From positions 1-22,464 of the IMG/VR virus record IMGVR_UViG_3300009448_000018: a stretch of 22,464 nt of DNA; one strand, written 5' to 3'. The notes beneath the pieces are model-generated. The model was not told the origin of the DNA. It was given only the letters and a program-made list of their open reading frames with translations, and ran no database searches. Positions 4,725 to 12,367 of this stretch are shown piece after piece. Made by a program: the position numbers and the translations under genes. Within the stretch, counting starts at the first letter, position 1, and the number at the start of each line of letters is the position of its first letter. This stretch comes from a virus.

Positions 4725-6046
4725 CCGACGGCCCAAAATACGCTGAAATGCAAGGGCAGGATCAACCCCGCAAAGTTGTCATCCCGTATACGCCTCGTAG
4801 CCATTTCCTCCCACTGCACTTATCGCCGAAAAGATGGAAGTTCGTAGTCGCTCATCGTCGCGCTGGTAAGTCGGTTGCCGCGATCAACGAAATGATCAAA
4901 CGTGCGTTGGAGAACACACGCAAAGATCCACCACCGAGGTATGCGTATGTTGGGCCGTCATTCGATCAGACCAAGGACCTCATCTGGGGTTATCTTAAGC
5001 ATTTTGCGGGGCAGATTCCGGGGGTCGAATTTAGGGAGGGTGATCTTATGTGCATCCTTCCTAATGGCGCTACTATTCGCCTCTACGGCGGTGCAGCTGC
5101 TTATGAGCGTATGCGTGGTCTTTATTTCGATGGTATCATGCTGGACGAGTTCACGCTACTTAATCCTGCCGTATTCTCTACTGTCGTTCGACCTTGTCTT
5201 GCTGACTATCGCGGGTGGGCCATCATTTCTGGCACTTCTAATGGTGATGACCATTTTGCTGCTCTCCGCAACAAGAACCTGAACAACCCGAATTGGGACA
5301 TCTTCTCGATCCCAGTCACCGAGACCGACGCTCTGCACCCCGACGAAGTCAAGGAAATGACGGCGGACATGTCGGCGGAAGAGTACGCTCGAGAAATGCT
5401 TTGCAGCTTCGATGCGCCGGTCGAGGGGTCCTATTATGGGGACATTCTCAACGATATGGCCGCGACGAACATCACCGTCGTTCCTTATCAGCCGCAACTG
5501 CCCGTGTACACGATGTGGGACTTGGGCATCGACGACGCGACGGCAGTCTGGTTCTTCCAGTTTGTCGGCAAAGCGATCCACTTTATTAAGTACAAGCAAT
5601 ACACCGGGAAGGGCTTGCCCGAAATCTACGCCGACATCGCGTCGATGGGTTACCAACTCAGCGACCTTATAATGCCTCACGATATCAAAGCTCGTGAGCT
5701 TGGCACCGGCAAATCCCGTTACGAGGTTGTTATGAACCTCCACGGCGACGTTCCGGTAGTCACCCCCCTCCACCGTGTTGAGGACGGGATCGAGGCTGTC
5801 AGGTCATTCCTGCGCATCTGCTTCTTCGATGAGAAAGAGTGCGAAGAGGGCCTTTCGGCGTTAAAGAATTATCATCGGAGCAAACAGGGTCGTCCGGTCC
5901 ACAATTGGGCCTCACACGGTTCTGATGCTATTCGCACGGGCGCAATGGGTATACACCTAATTACAAGTTGGGGCAGTGTATCCGGCGGCAACGTAGTTTC
6001 AATGCGGCGCGGGGGCTTGCGTCGTCGAATCGGAGGAACCCGATAA
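4721..6046 (+). CDS. terL: Terminase large subunit (441 aa)
   Basis: This is the ATP-driven DNA packaging motor and nuclease. ATPase domain: Walker A-like AHRRAGKS (44-51), Walker B GIMLDEF (138-144) with catalytic Glu143, and coupling motif SGTSNGD (170-176). RNase H-like nuclease domain: WDLGIDDA (Asp267), MPHD (Asp321) and SHGSDAIR (Asp402) supply the three acidic metal ligands. The length is normal for the family. ATG 4721 forms an ATGA overlap with the upstream stop and lies about ten bases after AGAGG; ATG 4712 is possible but badly spaced. Codon use changes around base 5270 (about residue 183), from T-ending to C-ending codons. The end overlaps portal by one base (TAATG). Confidence 0.95.
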   Translation: MTDGPKYAEMQGQDQPRKVVIPYTPRSHFLPLHLSPKRWKFVVAHRRAGKSVAAINEMIKRALENTRKDPPPRYAYVGPSFDQTKDLIWGYLKHFAGQIPGVEFREGDLMCILPNGATIRLYGGAAAYERMRGLYFDGIMLDEFTLLNPAVFSTVVRPCLADYRGWAIISGTSNGDDHFAALRNKNLNNPNWDIFSIPVTETDALHPDEVKEMTADMSAEEYAREMLCSFDAPVEGSYYGDILNDMAATNITVVPYQPQLPVYTMWDLGIDDATAVWFFQFVGKAIHFIKYKQYTGKGLPEIYADIASMGYQLSDLIMPHDIKARELGTGKSRYEVVMNLHGDVPVVTPLHRVEDGIEAVRSFLRICFFDEKECEEGLSALKNYHRSKQGRPVHNWASHGSDAIRTGAMGIHLITSWGSVSGGNVVSMRRGGLRRRIGGTR

Positions 6047-8136
6047 TGGAATCCATTTTTTCTCACCTCGGCACCGCAAAGTCGGCCAATGTAGACGTCG
6101 ACGCTGTTGACGAGTACGAAGCACGCGTCAAGGCGATGATCGCAGACTCTGTCGACTATAATGACAGTGAGCTTTCGCCGCAGCGGGAAGACAACCTCAA
6201 GTATTATTACGGTGAGCTTCCCGGTCTCGACAGCGATGACGATCCAGATTCCGTGATCATGGGGGACGGCACCACTCAAGGCACCGACGCGGCCAACCGC
6301 TCGACCATCGTTTCCACAGACGTTCGCGACACGGTTATGGCGATCATGCCGTCGCTGATCCGCATCTTCACGTCGTCCGAGCATATCGCGGACTTCACCC
6401 CAAGGGGTCCCGACCAGGAAGACATGGCCAAGCAGGCCACTGACGATGTTCTCTACACCTTCTGGGAAGAGAACGAAGGCTTCCTGATCATTCACAACCT
6501 GCTCAAGGACGCGTTGATCGAAAAAGTTGGCGTCGTCAAATGGTACACTGACAACGCCGAAAAGTACACCGAAAAGACCTTCCACGGGATGCTGCCCGAA
6601 CAAATCCAGATGGTACTGGACGAGGCCAACGAGGTCGGCAACCAGAAGGCCGAACTGAAGGATCTTGGTAAACAGGACGCTGACGGCTTCTACGACGTGG
6701 TGACATTCGGCTTCGTCGAGACCAAGCCCACCTACTGCGTTGAGTCGGTGCCCCCGGAAAACTTCCGAGTATCACGTAGCGCTCGCACTGTCCGCAAGTC
6801 CGGCCTCGTCGGCACGTCGGAAATCGTTCCGGCCTCTGACATCGTTCAGATGGGCTATGATCCGGAAATGGTGGCCCAATACACGGGCAACTATGATTAT
6901 TACAGCCCGGAGCGTTCCATCCGTAACCCCGCCATCGATATGTCGTTGATAAACGAGCAGATGGTTGAGTTTGGTGAATACTTCATCCGCATCGACAAGG
7001 ATGGTGACGGCATCGACGAGCTTCGTAAGATCCGGACGCTCGGCTCGAATTGGGACATCATCGAAGACGAAATCGCCGACGCGATCGATCTGGCGGTGTT
7101 CTGCGGTGACCCACGGCCCCACACGGTTATAGGGGACGCCATGGCGGACCTAGTAACTGACATTCAGGAAATCAAGAGCCGCTTGCTTCGCGGCGGTCTT
7201 GACAGCTTGTCTGCATCGATGTTCCCCGACCTTGCGGTCAACGAGAATATGGTCAACATGGGCGACGTGTTGGCTGATGGTGTCGGTCGTGTCATCCGGA
7301 TGAAGGGTGACCCCAACGGCGTCATGAAAGAAATGCGATCCACTTTCGTCGGCCAGCAGGTCTTCGAAATGATGGGAGTTATGGACGCTACTCGTCAGAG
7401 CCGCACAGGTATCTCGGAAGCGTCGAAGGGTGTTGACCCTAAGGCGCTGCAGTCGACCAACCTCATGGGTATCGAAGCGATTGTCAACGGCGCTCAGGAG
7501 CGTATCGAGCTGATCGCCCGCATCCTCGCTGAAACGGGCTTCAAGGACCTGATGCGGGGCCTTCTTCGTGAAATCACCCGCGCACCCAACCGCAAGCGCA
7601 CGCTCAAGCTGAATGGCAAATGGGTCGAGTACGACCAGTCTTTGTATGACCCCGACCTTTCGGTGAAGGTCAATCCGTCGCTTGGTCGTGGCAACGACAT
7701 TTCCAAGATGATGACGCTGCAGAACATTCAGCAGACGCAAATGATGATCATGACGCAGATGGGTATCGACAACCCCTTCGTCACCCCAGAGCAATACCTG
7801 AACACGATCAAGGACCAGCTGGCTCTCGTCAATATCCGCAATACGCAGCGTTATTTCACGGACGTCACCCCCGAAATCATGGCGTCGGTGTCTGGCCCCA
7901 AGGAGCCAACCCCGGAAGAAAAGATCGCCACTGCCGAGGTCGAGAAGGTCAAGTCTACAACGGCCATCGCGATCGACAAGCATCGCATCGAGCGGGAAAA
8001 AATCGCGGCGGACGACGACTTTCGGCGCGACAAGTTGGGTCTCGATACCCTTGTCAACCTCGTCAAATCACTTGGCGAGTATCCGGAGGCCCTTGCCGAG
8101 GCTGAGACGGTCGTGGATGAAAGGAACCAGCCGTGA
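6046..8136 (+). CDS. Portal protein, podovirus type (696 aa)
   Basis: This forms the dodecameric ring at the capsid vertex through which DNA enters and leaves. The length and sequence fit podovirus-type portals: an N-terminal alpha-beta region (YYYGELPG near residue 50, VSTDVRDTVMAIMPSLIRIF near 90), a wing with the typical DKDGDGIDELRK segment (about 315-326), a crown and stem region (SGISEASKG-like stretch near 450, then LMGIEAIVNGAQERIELIARILAETG), and a long helical C-terminal barrel-like tail (620-696). ATG 6046 follows GGAGGA by eight bases and overlaps the terL stop by one base; the in-frame opening from 5968 lies inside terL and is rejected. The end overlaps the next gene's GTG start. 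Confidence 0.92.
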   Translation: MESIFSHLGTAKSANVDVDAVDEYEARVKAMIADSVDYNDSELSPQREDNLKYYYGELPGLDSDDDPDSVIMGDGTTQGTDAANRSTIVSTDVRDTVMAIMPSLIRIFTSSEHIADFTPRGPDQEDMAKQATDDVLYTFWEENEGFLIIHNLLKDALIEKVGVVKWYTDNAEKYTEKTFHGMLPEQIQMVLDEANEVGNQKAELKDLGKQDADGFYDVVTFGFVETKPTYCVESVPPENFRVSRSARTVRKSGLVGTSEIVPASDIVQMGYDPEMVAQYTGNYDYYSPERSIRNPAIDMSLINEQMVEFGEYFIRIDKDGDGIDELRKIRTLGSNWDIIEDEIADAIDLAVFCGDPRPHTVIGDAMADLVTDIQEIKSRLLRGGLDSLSASMFPDLAVNENMVNMGDVLADGVGRVIRMKGDPNGVMKEMRSTFVGQQVFEMMGVMDATRQSRTGISEASKGVDPKALQSTNLMGIEAIVNGAQERIELIARILAETGFKDLMRGLLREITRAPNRKRTLKLNGKWVEYDQSLYDPDLSVKVNPSLGRGNDISKMMTLQNIQQTQMMIMTQMGIDNPFVTPEQYLNTIKDQLALVNIRNTQRYFTDVTPEIMASVSGPKEPTPEEKIATAEVEKVKSTTAIAIDKHRIEREKIAADDDFRRDKLGLDTLVNLVKSLGEYPEALAEAETVVDERNQP

Positions 8137-8390
8137 GGAAGTTCGAGGATCTACCAGCAATGGAACGCGAAGAAATGATGGCCGACGCAAGAGCGGCCCT
8201 CAGCTCAACTGCTGTCAACTACGTGTTTGATGAACTACAGCAGGAATACCTGAACGAACTCATTCAGGCGGAAGTAGGGGGATTGACAGCCAGCACGGCG
8301 CATGCTAGTATGAAGGTGCTAGCTAGCGTGCAATCGAGGCTGCAGTCCATAGTCAACGAAAAACTCATGCAGGCTCGAAAAGGAAGATAA
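8133..8390 (+). CDS. Small protein between portal and scaffold (85 aa)
   Basis: I do not recognise a family. It is a short, mainly helical protein (MEREEMMADARAALSST, VFDELQQEYLNELIQAEVG, VLASVQSRLQSIVNEKLMQARKG) without membrane segments. Position between portal and scaffold suggests a minor head-assembly role. It starts with GTG at 8133, overlapping the portal stop as GTGA, with AAAGGA upstream, so coupled translation is likely. A promoter for scaffold and capsid lies inside its 3' part at 8283-8311. Codon choice is less GC-biased than in its neighbours. Confidence 0.75.
   Translation: MRKFEDLPAMEREEMMADARAALSSTAVNYVFDELQQEYLNELIQAEVGGLTASTAHASMKVLASVQSRLQSIVNEKLMQARKGR
8283..8311 (+). promoter_or_regulatory. 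Intragenic promoter driving scaffold and capsid
   Basis: TTGACA (8283-8288), a 17-bp spacer, then TAGTAT (8306-8311), with TGC before the -10. The first twelve bases (TTGACAGCCAGC) are identical to those of the promoter at 12336. The predicted start is near 8318, about 75 bases before the scaffold ATG. Confidence 0.6.
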
Positions 8391-8392
8391 CA

Positions 8393-9493
8393 ATGGCAGA
8401 CTCAATCGAACAAGCCGCAGCGGCCTTCGACGTAGCTCTCGGAAACACTCAGAAGAGTGCCCAAGAGTCATCTGCAGACAACGGCCCCATCGAAGTGATG
8501 TTCGGAAATGTTGGCGACCTCGAAGTCGACGACGAAAGCCCGGCTCGCGGCGGCGGTGATGACGACGACACTGGCCTCCCAATCCCGCGCAAACAGCGCG
8601 CCGCCAAGGCTGAAGAGGACGCAGATGACTTTGAGTCCATCCTCGATCAGGGCGAAGATGAAGACGATGCCGACGCCGAAGTTGCCGACCCCGATGAGGA
8701 CAGCGAAGGAGAAGAAGACAAAAAAGAGGACGAAGAAGACGTTGAAATCTACGAAGTTGTTGTAGATGGTGAACGCGTCGAAGTTGACCTGCGCGAAGCC
8801 CTTGACGGGTATATCCGCAAGGAGACTTTCCATCGTCGCCTCAACGATCTGAGCGAAGCGAGCAAGGTTATCCGCAGCGAGGCGGTGCAGGTCATCGAAG
8901 ACCGCAAGCGCTATACGGACCTGATCGCCACAATGGAAGCGCACCTTGAACAGTTGGTGCCGCCAGAACCGGATTGGGACGCCGAGTATGCCCGCGATCC
9001 AGCGGCTGCTCGTCTCCTCGAAAAGAAATATGCCGAAATCAAGTCGACCCGTGCCGCCCTTGAGGCCGAGAAGGGTCGCGTCAGCGCCGAGCAGCAAGCT
9101 CAAGACGAGGCCGAAATGAAGAAATTCATCTCGGCCGAGAACCAAAAGATCCTGGCCAACAACCCCGCGTGGAAAGACGAAAAGGTCATGACGCGGGACC
9201 TGACCTTGATGATGAATACCGGCAAGAAAGCCGGTTTCTCCGAGAAGGAAATTTCGGAAGTATATGACTCCCGGATGATCAACATCCTTCTCAAGGCCGC
9301 GAAGTACGATCGCCTTCAGGAATCGAAGCCGAAGCCGATCCGTCGTGGCAAAAAGCCGCTTAAACCCGGAGCGGGAAGCGCACGCACGGCTCCGAGGGGT
9401 GATAAAGCGATGAGCAATTTGAGCCGCACTGGCTCGGTGGATGACGCCGCAAACGTCATGCTTCAACTCATCAGCCCCAAAAGGAAACGATAA
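8393..9493 (+). CDS. Capsid scaffolding protein (366 aa)
   Basis: This is an internal scaffold that guides procapsid assembly and leaves before or during packaging. The evidence is position between portal and capsid plus composition: a very acidic stretch (about residues 43-120, many Asp/Glu), a helical charged middle (DRKRYTDLIATMEAHLEQL, then KKYAEIKSTRAALEAEKGRVSAEQQ, likely coiled coil, 180-245) and a basic C-terminus (KPKPIRRGKKPLKPG, ending in KRKR) of the kind that binds coat protein. No enzymatic motif is visible. ATG 8393 follows AGGAAG. The stop overlaps the capsid start as TAATG. Its own promoter lies upstream inside the 85-aa gene. Confidence 0.85.
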   Translation: MADSIEQAAAAFDVALGNTQKSAQESSADNGPIEVMFGNVGDLEVDDESPARGGGDDDDTGLPIPRKQRAAKAEEDADDFESILDQGEDEDDADAEVADPDEDSEGEEDKKEDEEDVEIYEVVVDGERVEVDLREALDGYIRKETFHRRLNDLSEASKVIRSEAVQVIEDRKRYTDLIATMEAHLEQLVPPEPDWDAEYARDPAAARLLEKKYAEIKSTRAALEAEKGRVSAEQQAQDEAEMKKFISAENQKILANNPAWKDEKVMTRDLTLMMNTGKKAGFSEKEISEVYDSRMINILLKAAKYDRLQESKPKPIRRGKKPLKPGAGSARTAPRGDKAMSNLSRTGSVDDAANVMLQLISPKRKR

Positions 9494-10497
9494 TGGCGAA
9501 GGTATCGCAGGCTTACACCACATATGGCGCTCAGGGCAATCGTGAAGATCTGTCCAACGCTATCTACAACATCGACCCGTTCGACACCCCCGTGATGTCG
9601 GCGGCTCGTCGCCGCAACGCCAAGGCTCGTCAGTTCGACTGGCAGACTGAAAACCTGCCGACCGTTGATCTGAACAACGCCCAGGTTGAAGGTTTCGAAC
9701 TCGAACGCACGGCGGCTCAGCCGACTGTTCGTCTGTCCAACGTCACGCAGATCTCGAAGCGCGACGCGACTGTTTCTGGCTCGCAGGAAGCGTCTGACGC
9801 AGCCGGCAAGGGTTCGGAAATGGCCCACCAGATGGCGCTGAAGTCGAAGGTCCTCAAGTCGGACATCGAGTCGATCATGTGCAGCCGTCAGGCACGCAAC
9901 GATGGCGACGATGCCACCGCCCGCAAGACCGAATCGATCCCGCACTTCATCGCGCGTGGTCGTGACCGCAACAACGTGCAGGGCCAGGCCGTCGTCGGCG
10001 TCGTTGCTTCCGTAGGTTCCCCGCTTCCTCTCACCTCCACAGCTGCTTTCGCTGCTGTCGCGGGCGGCGAGCAGGTGGCGTTCTCGGAAGTCCTCGTCGG
10101 CAACGCCATGCAGGAAGCCTTCGAAAACGGTGCCTCGCCGAACCTCCTCATCGTGCCGACCGCGATCAAGCGCACTGTTTCGACCTTCAAGGGCCGTGAC
10201 TCTTCACAGGTTCAGGTCGGACGCACCGAGGTTGTCGCTACCGTTGACGTCATTGCAACGGATTTCGGTCGCATCAAGGTCATCCCTTCGCGCTGGCTTC
10301 CTGCCGACGTTGCGCTGCTCGTCGATCCGGCTTATCTGGCCGTCGCGTTCTTCCGCAACTTCCGCCAGATCCCGCTGGCGAAGATCGGCGACGCCGAAAC
10401 CCGGATGATCCTGGCCGAGTGGGGCGTCGAAATGCGCAACCCGATGGGCCACATCCTGTTCAACGGCGTCAAGCAGGGTGCCGTCATCGGCGCGTAA
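9493..10497 (+). CDS. Major capsid protein, SU10/DUF5309 family (334 aa)
   Basis: This is the main shell protein of HK97-like fold. The N-terminus is characteristic: TYGAQGNREDLSNAIYNIDP (about residues 9-28), DTPVMSAARRRNAKARQFDWQTENLP, then NVTQISKRDATVSGSQEASDAAGKGSEMAHQMALKSKVLKSDIESIMC. This matches the DUF5309/SU10-type capsid family. The C-terminal half holds a normal A-domain-like region ending in EWGVEMRNPMGHILFNGVK. The length is typical and no protease site is evident. Codons are the most strongly C-ending in the window, as expected for a highly expressed gene. ATG 9493 overlaps the scaffold stop by one base. A strong hairpin follows the stop at 10513-10542. Confidence 0.94.
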   Translation: MAKVSQAYTTYGAQGNREDLSNAIYNIDPFDTPVMSAARRRNAKARQFDWQTENLPTVDLNNAQVEGFELERTAAQPTVRLSNVTQISKRDATVSGSQEASDAAGKGSEMAHQMALKSKVLKSDIESIMCSRQARNDGDDATARKTESIPHFIARGRDRNNVQGQAVVGVVASVGSPLPLTSTAAFAAVAGGEQVAFSEVLVGNAMQEAFENGASPNLLIVPTAIKRTVSTFKGRDSSQVQVGRTEVVATVDVIATDFGRIKVIPSRWLPADVALLVDPAYLAVAFFRNFRQIPLAKIGDAETRMILAEWGVEMRNPMGHILFNGVKQGAVIGA

Positions 10498-10509
10498 TAC
10501 CCTCCCAAG

Positions 10510-10545
10510 GGCGGGGGACCCGGAGTAACGTCTGGGTCCCCCAAT
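10510..10545 (+). terminator. Strong hairpin after the capsid gene
   Basis: GGGGGACCC (10513-10521) pairs exactly with GGGTCCCCC (10534-10542). Three more pairs (one G-U) extend the stem to 12 bp with a GTAACG loop. No U-tract follows, so it may be a partial terminator or an mRNA-stabilising 3' element rather than a full intrinsic terminator. Confidence 0.65.
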
Positions 10546-10567
10546 TCCGTAACAAATGGAGGCTAAT

Positions 10568-10888
10568 ATGGCGGACTTCGCCCCAACCTACATGGACACA
10601 TACGACGAGGACGGCCCTGACGTTGCCCTCGGCGCGATCACCTTGAGCGCATCTACCGTGACTGCAGTTTCTGCTGCGGGAACAGTCATCGGTGCTCTCG
10701 GAAACAAATCTGCACGCGGCACTCTTTCTATTCTCGACGACAGCGGTCGTTTCGCAATCAGCGGTAGCAACCTAGTCAAGGGTTCTGTTGCGTCGGTTGC
10801 CGGAAGCTACCCGGTTCAGGTTATGGAAGACTCGCAGTACTCGATGCCGAATCGTCGGGTCACTGTTTTCACGATCACCGTGACGTAA
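10568..10888 (+). CDS. Putative capsid decoration protein, cadherin/Ig-like fold (106 aa)
   Basis: After a short acidic N-terminus (DTYDEDGPD), residues 25-106 read as a beta-sandwich similar to cadherin- or Ig-like modules: AAGTVIGALG, then LSILDDSGRFAISGSNLVKG and VQVMEDS...VTVFTITVT, with the DDSGRFAI.G..LV core. Its location directly after the capsid gene suggests a protein that studs the capsid surface; a head fibre base is an alternative. ATG 10568 follows GGAGG by four bases; the upstream ATG 10556 overlaps that ribosome binding site and is rejected. Hairpins lie on both sides of the gene. Confidence 0.72.
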   Translation: MADFAPTYMDTYDEDGPDVALGAITLSASTVTAVSAAGTVIGALGNKSARGTLSILDDSGRFAISGSNLVKGSVASVAGSYPVQVMEDSQYSMPNRRVTVFTITVT

Positions 10889-10894
10889 AGGCGA

Positions 10895-10916
10895 GGCCGG
10901 GGGCAACACCCCGGCC
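10895..10916 (+). terminator. GC hairpin after the decoration gene
   Basis: GGCCGGGG (10895-10902) pairs with CCCCGGCC (10909-10916) around the loop GCAACA. It lies seven bases after the stop codon. Only CGCAACTTT follows, so it is U-poor. It is likely an attenuator or RNA-stability element between the capsid genes and the lysis genes. Confidence 0.65.
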
Positions 10917-10936
10917 CGCAACTTTGGGAGAGTGGT

Positions 10937-11671
10937 ATGTTAACTAACATCGAAATCGTTTCAGCCGTCCAGCAGCGCCTCAAAGAACTCGGCTATTACA
11001 GTGGTAAGGTCGACGGCGACGCGGGCAACCAGACCCAAGATGCTATTATTGCTTTCAAGCGGGCCAGCGGCCTAGCCGAGCGTTCCTACGTCGGCGTTGT
11101 CACCCTGCACGCCCTTTTCGATGATACGGCCATTCCAGCCCGCCAGCCGGTGCTGTCGGCCCCCACTACTGGCACGGACACCCCGTGGATGGAATACGCC
11201 CGCAGCCTTATCGGGACCAACGAAGTGGCCGGTGCGGCCTCAAGCCCTACCATCATGCAGTGGGCCAAGGACGTCGGTGTTTCCAAACAGTACGCCAATG
11301 ACGGCGTCGCATGGTGCGGACTTTTCGTCGGCAAGGTCATCCACCATTGGGACCCCAAGGAAATGTTGCCCGCTGGCCTTCTCGGTTCGCGCAACTGGCT
11401 CAACTTTGGCGTTCCGGTGTCTCCCGGATACGGAGCTATCCTCGTGTTTTGGCGCGGTTCCAAGACCGCTTGGACAGGCCACGTCGGATTTTACGTTGGC
11501 GAGGATGCCAACAACTACTATGTGCTTGGCGGCAATCAGTCGAACACCGTCAGCATTACCAAGGCCGCCAAAAACCGACTCCTTGGAGCAAGGGCACCGA
11601 AAAACCTTCCGTTTACGCCCCGGAAGGTCTCGATGTCAACGTCTGGTAAAGTTTCAACAAACGAGGCATGA
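10937..11671 (+). CDS. Endolysin: peptidoglycan-binding plus NlpC/P60-CHAP-like peptidase (244 aa)
   Basis: This degrades host peptidoglycan at the end of infection. Residues 7-61 are a PG_binding_1 domain (AVQQRLKELGYYSGKVDGDAGNQT..AI..FK...GL). After a Pro/Thr linker (64-82), residues 83-210 match the TIGR02594/CHAP-like cysteine peptidase group: PWMEYARSLIGTNEV, AWCGLFV with catalytic Cys127, then VFWRG...WTGHVGFYVGED with His182 and a following polar residue. It cuts peptide bonds in the stem or cross-link. There is no signal peptide, so export depends on the holin. ATG 10937 follows GGGAGAG. It overlaps the possible upstream start of the holin gene. Confidence 0.92.
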   Translation: MLTNIEIVSAVQQRLKELGYYSGKVDGDAGNQTQDAIIAFKRASGLAERSYVGVVTLHALFDDTAIPARQPVLSAPTTGTDTPWMEYARSLIGTNEVAGAASSPTIMQWAKDVGVSKQYANDGVAWCGLFVGKVIHHWDPKEMLPAGLLGSRNWLNFGVPVSPGYGAILVFWRGSKTAWTGHVGFYVGEDANNYYVLGGNQSNTVSITKAAKNRLLGARAPKNLPFTPRKVSMSTSGKVSTNEA

Positions 11672-11673
11672 AG

Positions 11674-11850
11674 ATGGACAAGATCTCAAAAGCAATCGGC
11701 GCTGCTGCAGGTGGCGCTATCACAGGCACAATCGGCGTTCCATTCATGCCAGCGGATACACCTTGGTTCGGGTACTTGGCTCTCTACGCCATCACCATCG
11801 GCCTTCCGGCTATCCTGACCTATCTGGCTCCCAAGAATAAGGACGTCTAA
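11674..11850 (+). CDS. Holin-like small membrane protein (58 aa)
   Basis: The protein has two hydrophobic segments (about residues 7-25, glycine- and alanine-rich, and 32-52, WFGYLALYAITIGLPAILTYLA) joined by PADTP, and a charged end (PKNKDV). Size, topology and position right after the endolysin fit a holin that opens the inner membrane. GAGG at 11663-11666 favours ATG 11674 (seven-base spacing). ATG 11668 would give two extra residues and an ATGA overlap with the endolysin stop, but leaves only one base after the ribosome binding site. No family name can be assigned from the sequence alone. Confidence 0.78.
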   Translation: MDKISKAIGAAAGGAITGTIGVPFMPADTPWFGYLALYAITIGLPAILTYLAPKNKDV

Positions 11851-11889
11851 TACCACGCGGGGGCGCGAGTGACAAAGGAATACGATCCG

Positions 11890-12339
11890 ATGGCAATCAA
11901 CTGGACCCAAGTAAACGTTCCGACTATACTGGCCGTTGCCGGAGCCGCAATTGGGCTGTTCAACTACATCGGTGACTTCGACAAGCGCTTGAGCGAACAG
12001 GAGCAGTATCGCACCATTCGCTCTTCGCAGACCGACAGCAACTTCGCAATGGTCAACAAATCTATTGAGGGCCTGCGATACGATCAGAATCTGGTTCGGG
12101 AAAGTGTTGAGAATATCCCCTACCGTGTTGGCGTCGTTGAGCAGGGCCTCATCGAACAAGGTAAGCGTACTGACCGTCTTTCGGAGCTAATCCTGAATAA
12201 CATGGATGTGTTTCGCAAGGACATCAACCAGCTTGGAACTAAAATCGAAGTTCTCGCCAGCAAGATTGACGATAACTTCCCGTCGAAACGAACCCAATTG
12301 ATGTTGTCAACACCTCCGGACATTCCGGCACGGAATTGA
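11890..12339 (+). CDS. Membrane-anchored coiled-coil protein, possible spanin-like lysis protein (149 aa)
   Basis: An N-terminal hydrophobic segment (about residues 10-27, VPTILAVAGAAIGLFNYI) is followed by about 110 residues of polar helical sequence with heptad-like spacing (FDKRLSEQEQYRTIRSS, SIEGLRYDQNLVRESVENI, RTDRLSELILNNMDVFRKDINQLGTKIEVLASKI). This is the architecture of an inner-membrane spanin or an accessory holin. No partner outer-membrane lipoprotein ORF was seen. ATG 11890 follows AAAGGA by about ten bases; a GTG at 11869 would start before that site. It is third in the lysis cassette after endolysin and holin. Confidence 0.65.
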   Translation: MAINWTQVNVPTILAVAGAAIGLFNYIGDFDKRLSEQEQYRTIRSSQTDSNFAMVNKSIEGLRYDQNLVRESVENIPYRVGVVEQGLIEQGKRTDRLSELILNNMDVFRKDINQLGTKIEVLASKIDDNFPSKRTQLMLSTPPDIPARN

Positions 12340-12364
12340 CAGCCAGCCCGCAGCGTGGTATACT
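12336..12364 (+). promoter_or_regulatory. Promoter at the start of the connector/tail block
   Basis: TTGACA (12336-12341), an exact 17-bp spacer, then TATACT (12359-12364), with TGG before the -10. The -35 overlaps the stop of the preceding gene. The expected transcription start (about 12371) lies just inside the next annotated gene, which is unusual. It is closely similar to the promoter at 8283. Confidence 0.75.
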
Positions 12365-12367
12365 CCT

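Noticed and set aside
4333-4746. Second rightward frame over the HNH-like gene
   Set aside because: It is shifted by one frame relative to the gene with the DH...HVPWN nuclease motif and has no domain of its own.
5968-6045. Longer portal start
   Set aside because: It lies within terL in another frame; ATG 6046 has GGAGGA upstream and a one-base overlap.
7199-7228. TTGACA inside the portal gene
   Set aside because: No acceptable -10 lies 16-18 bases downstream. The same applies to TTGACA at 13717, 18750 and 20612.
8468-9523. Long antisense frame opposite the scaffold gene
   Set aside because: It is the mirror of the codon bias in the sense gene (Phe- and Leu-rich from Lys/Glu codons), with no motif or start signal. 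Similar antisense frames lie opposite portal and internal virion genes.
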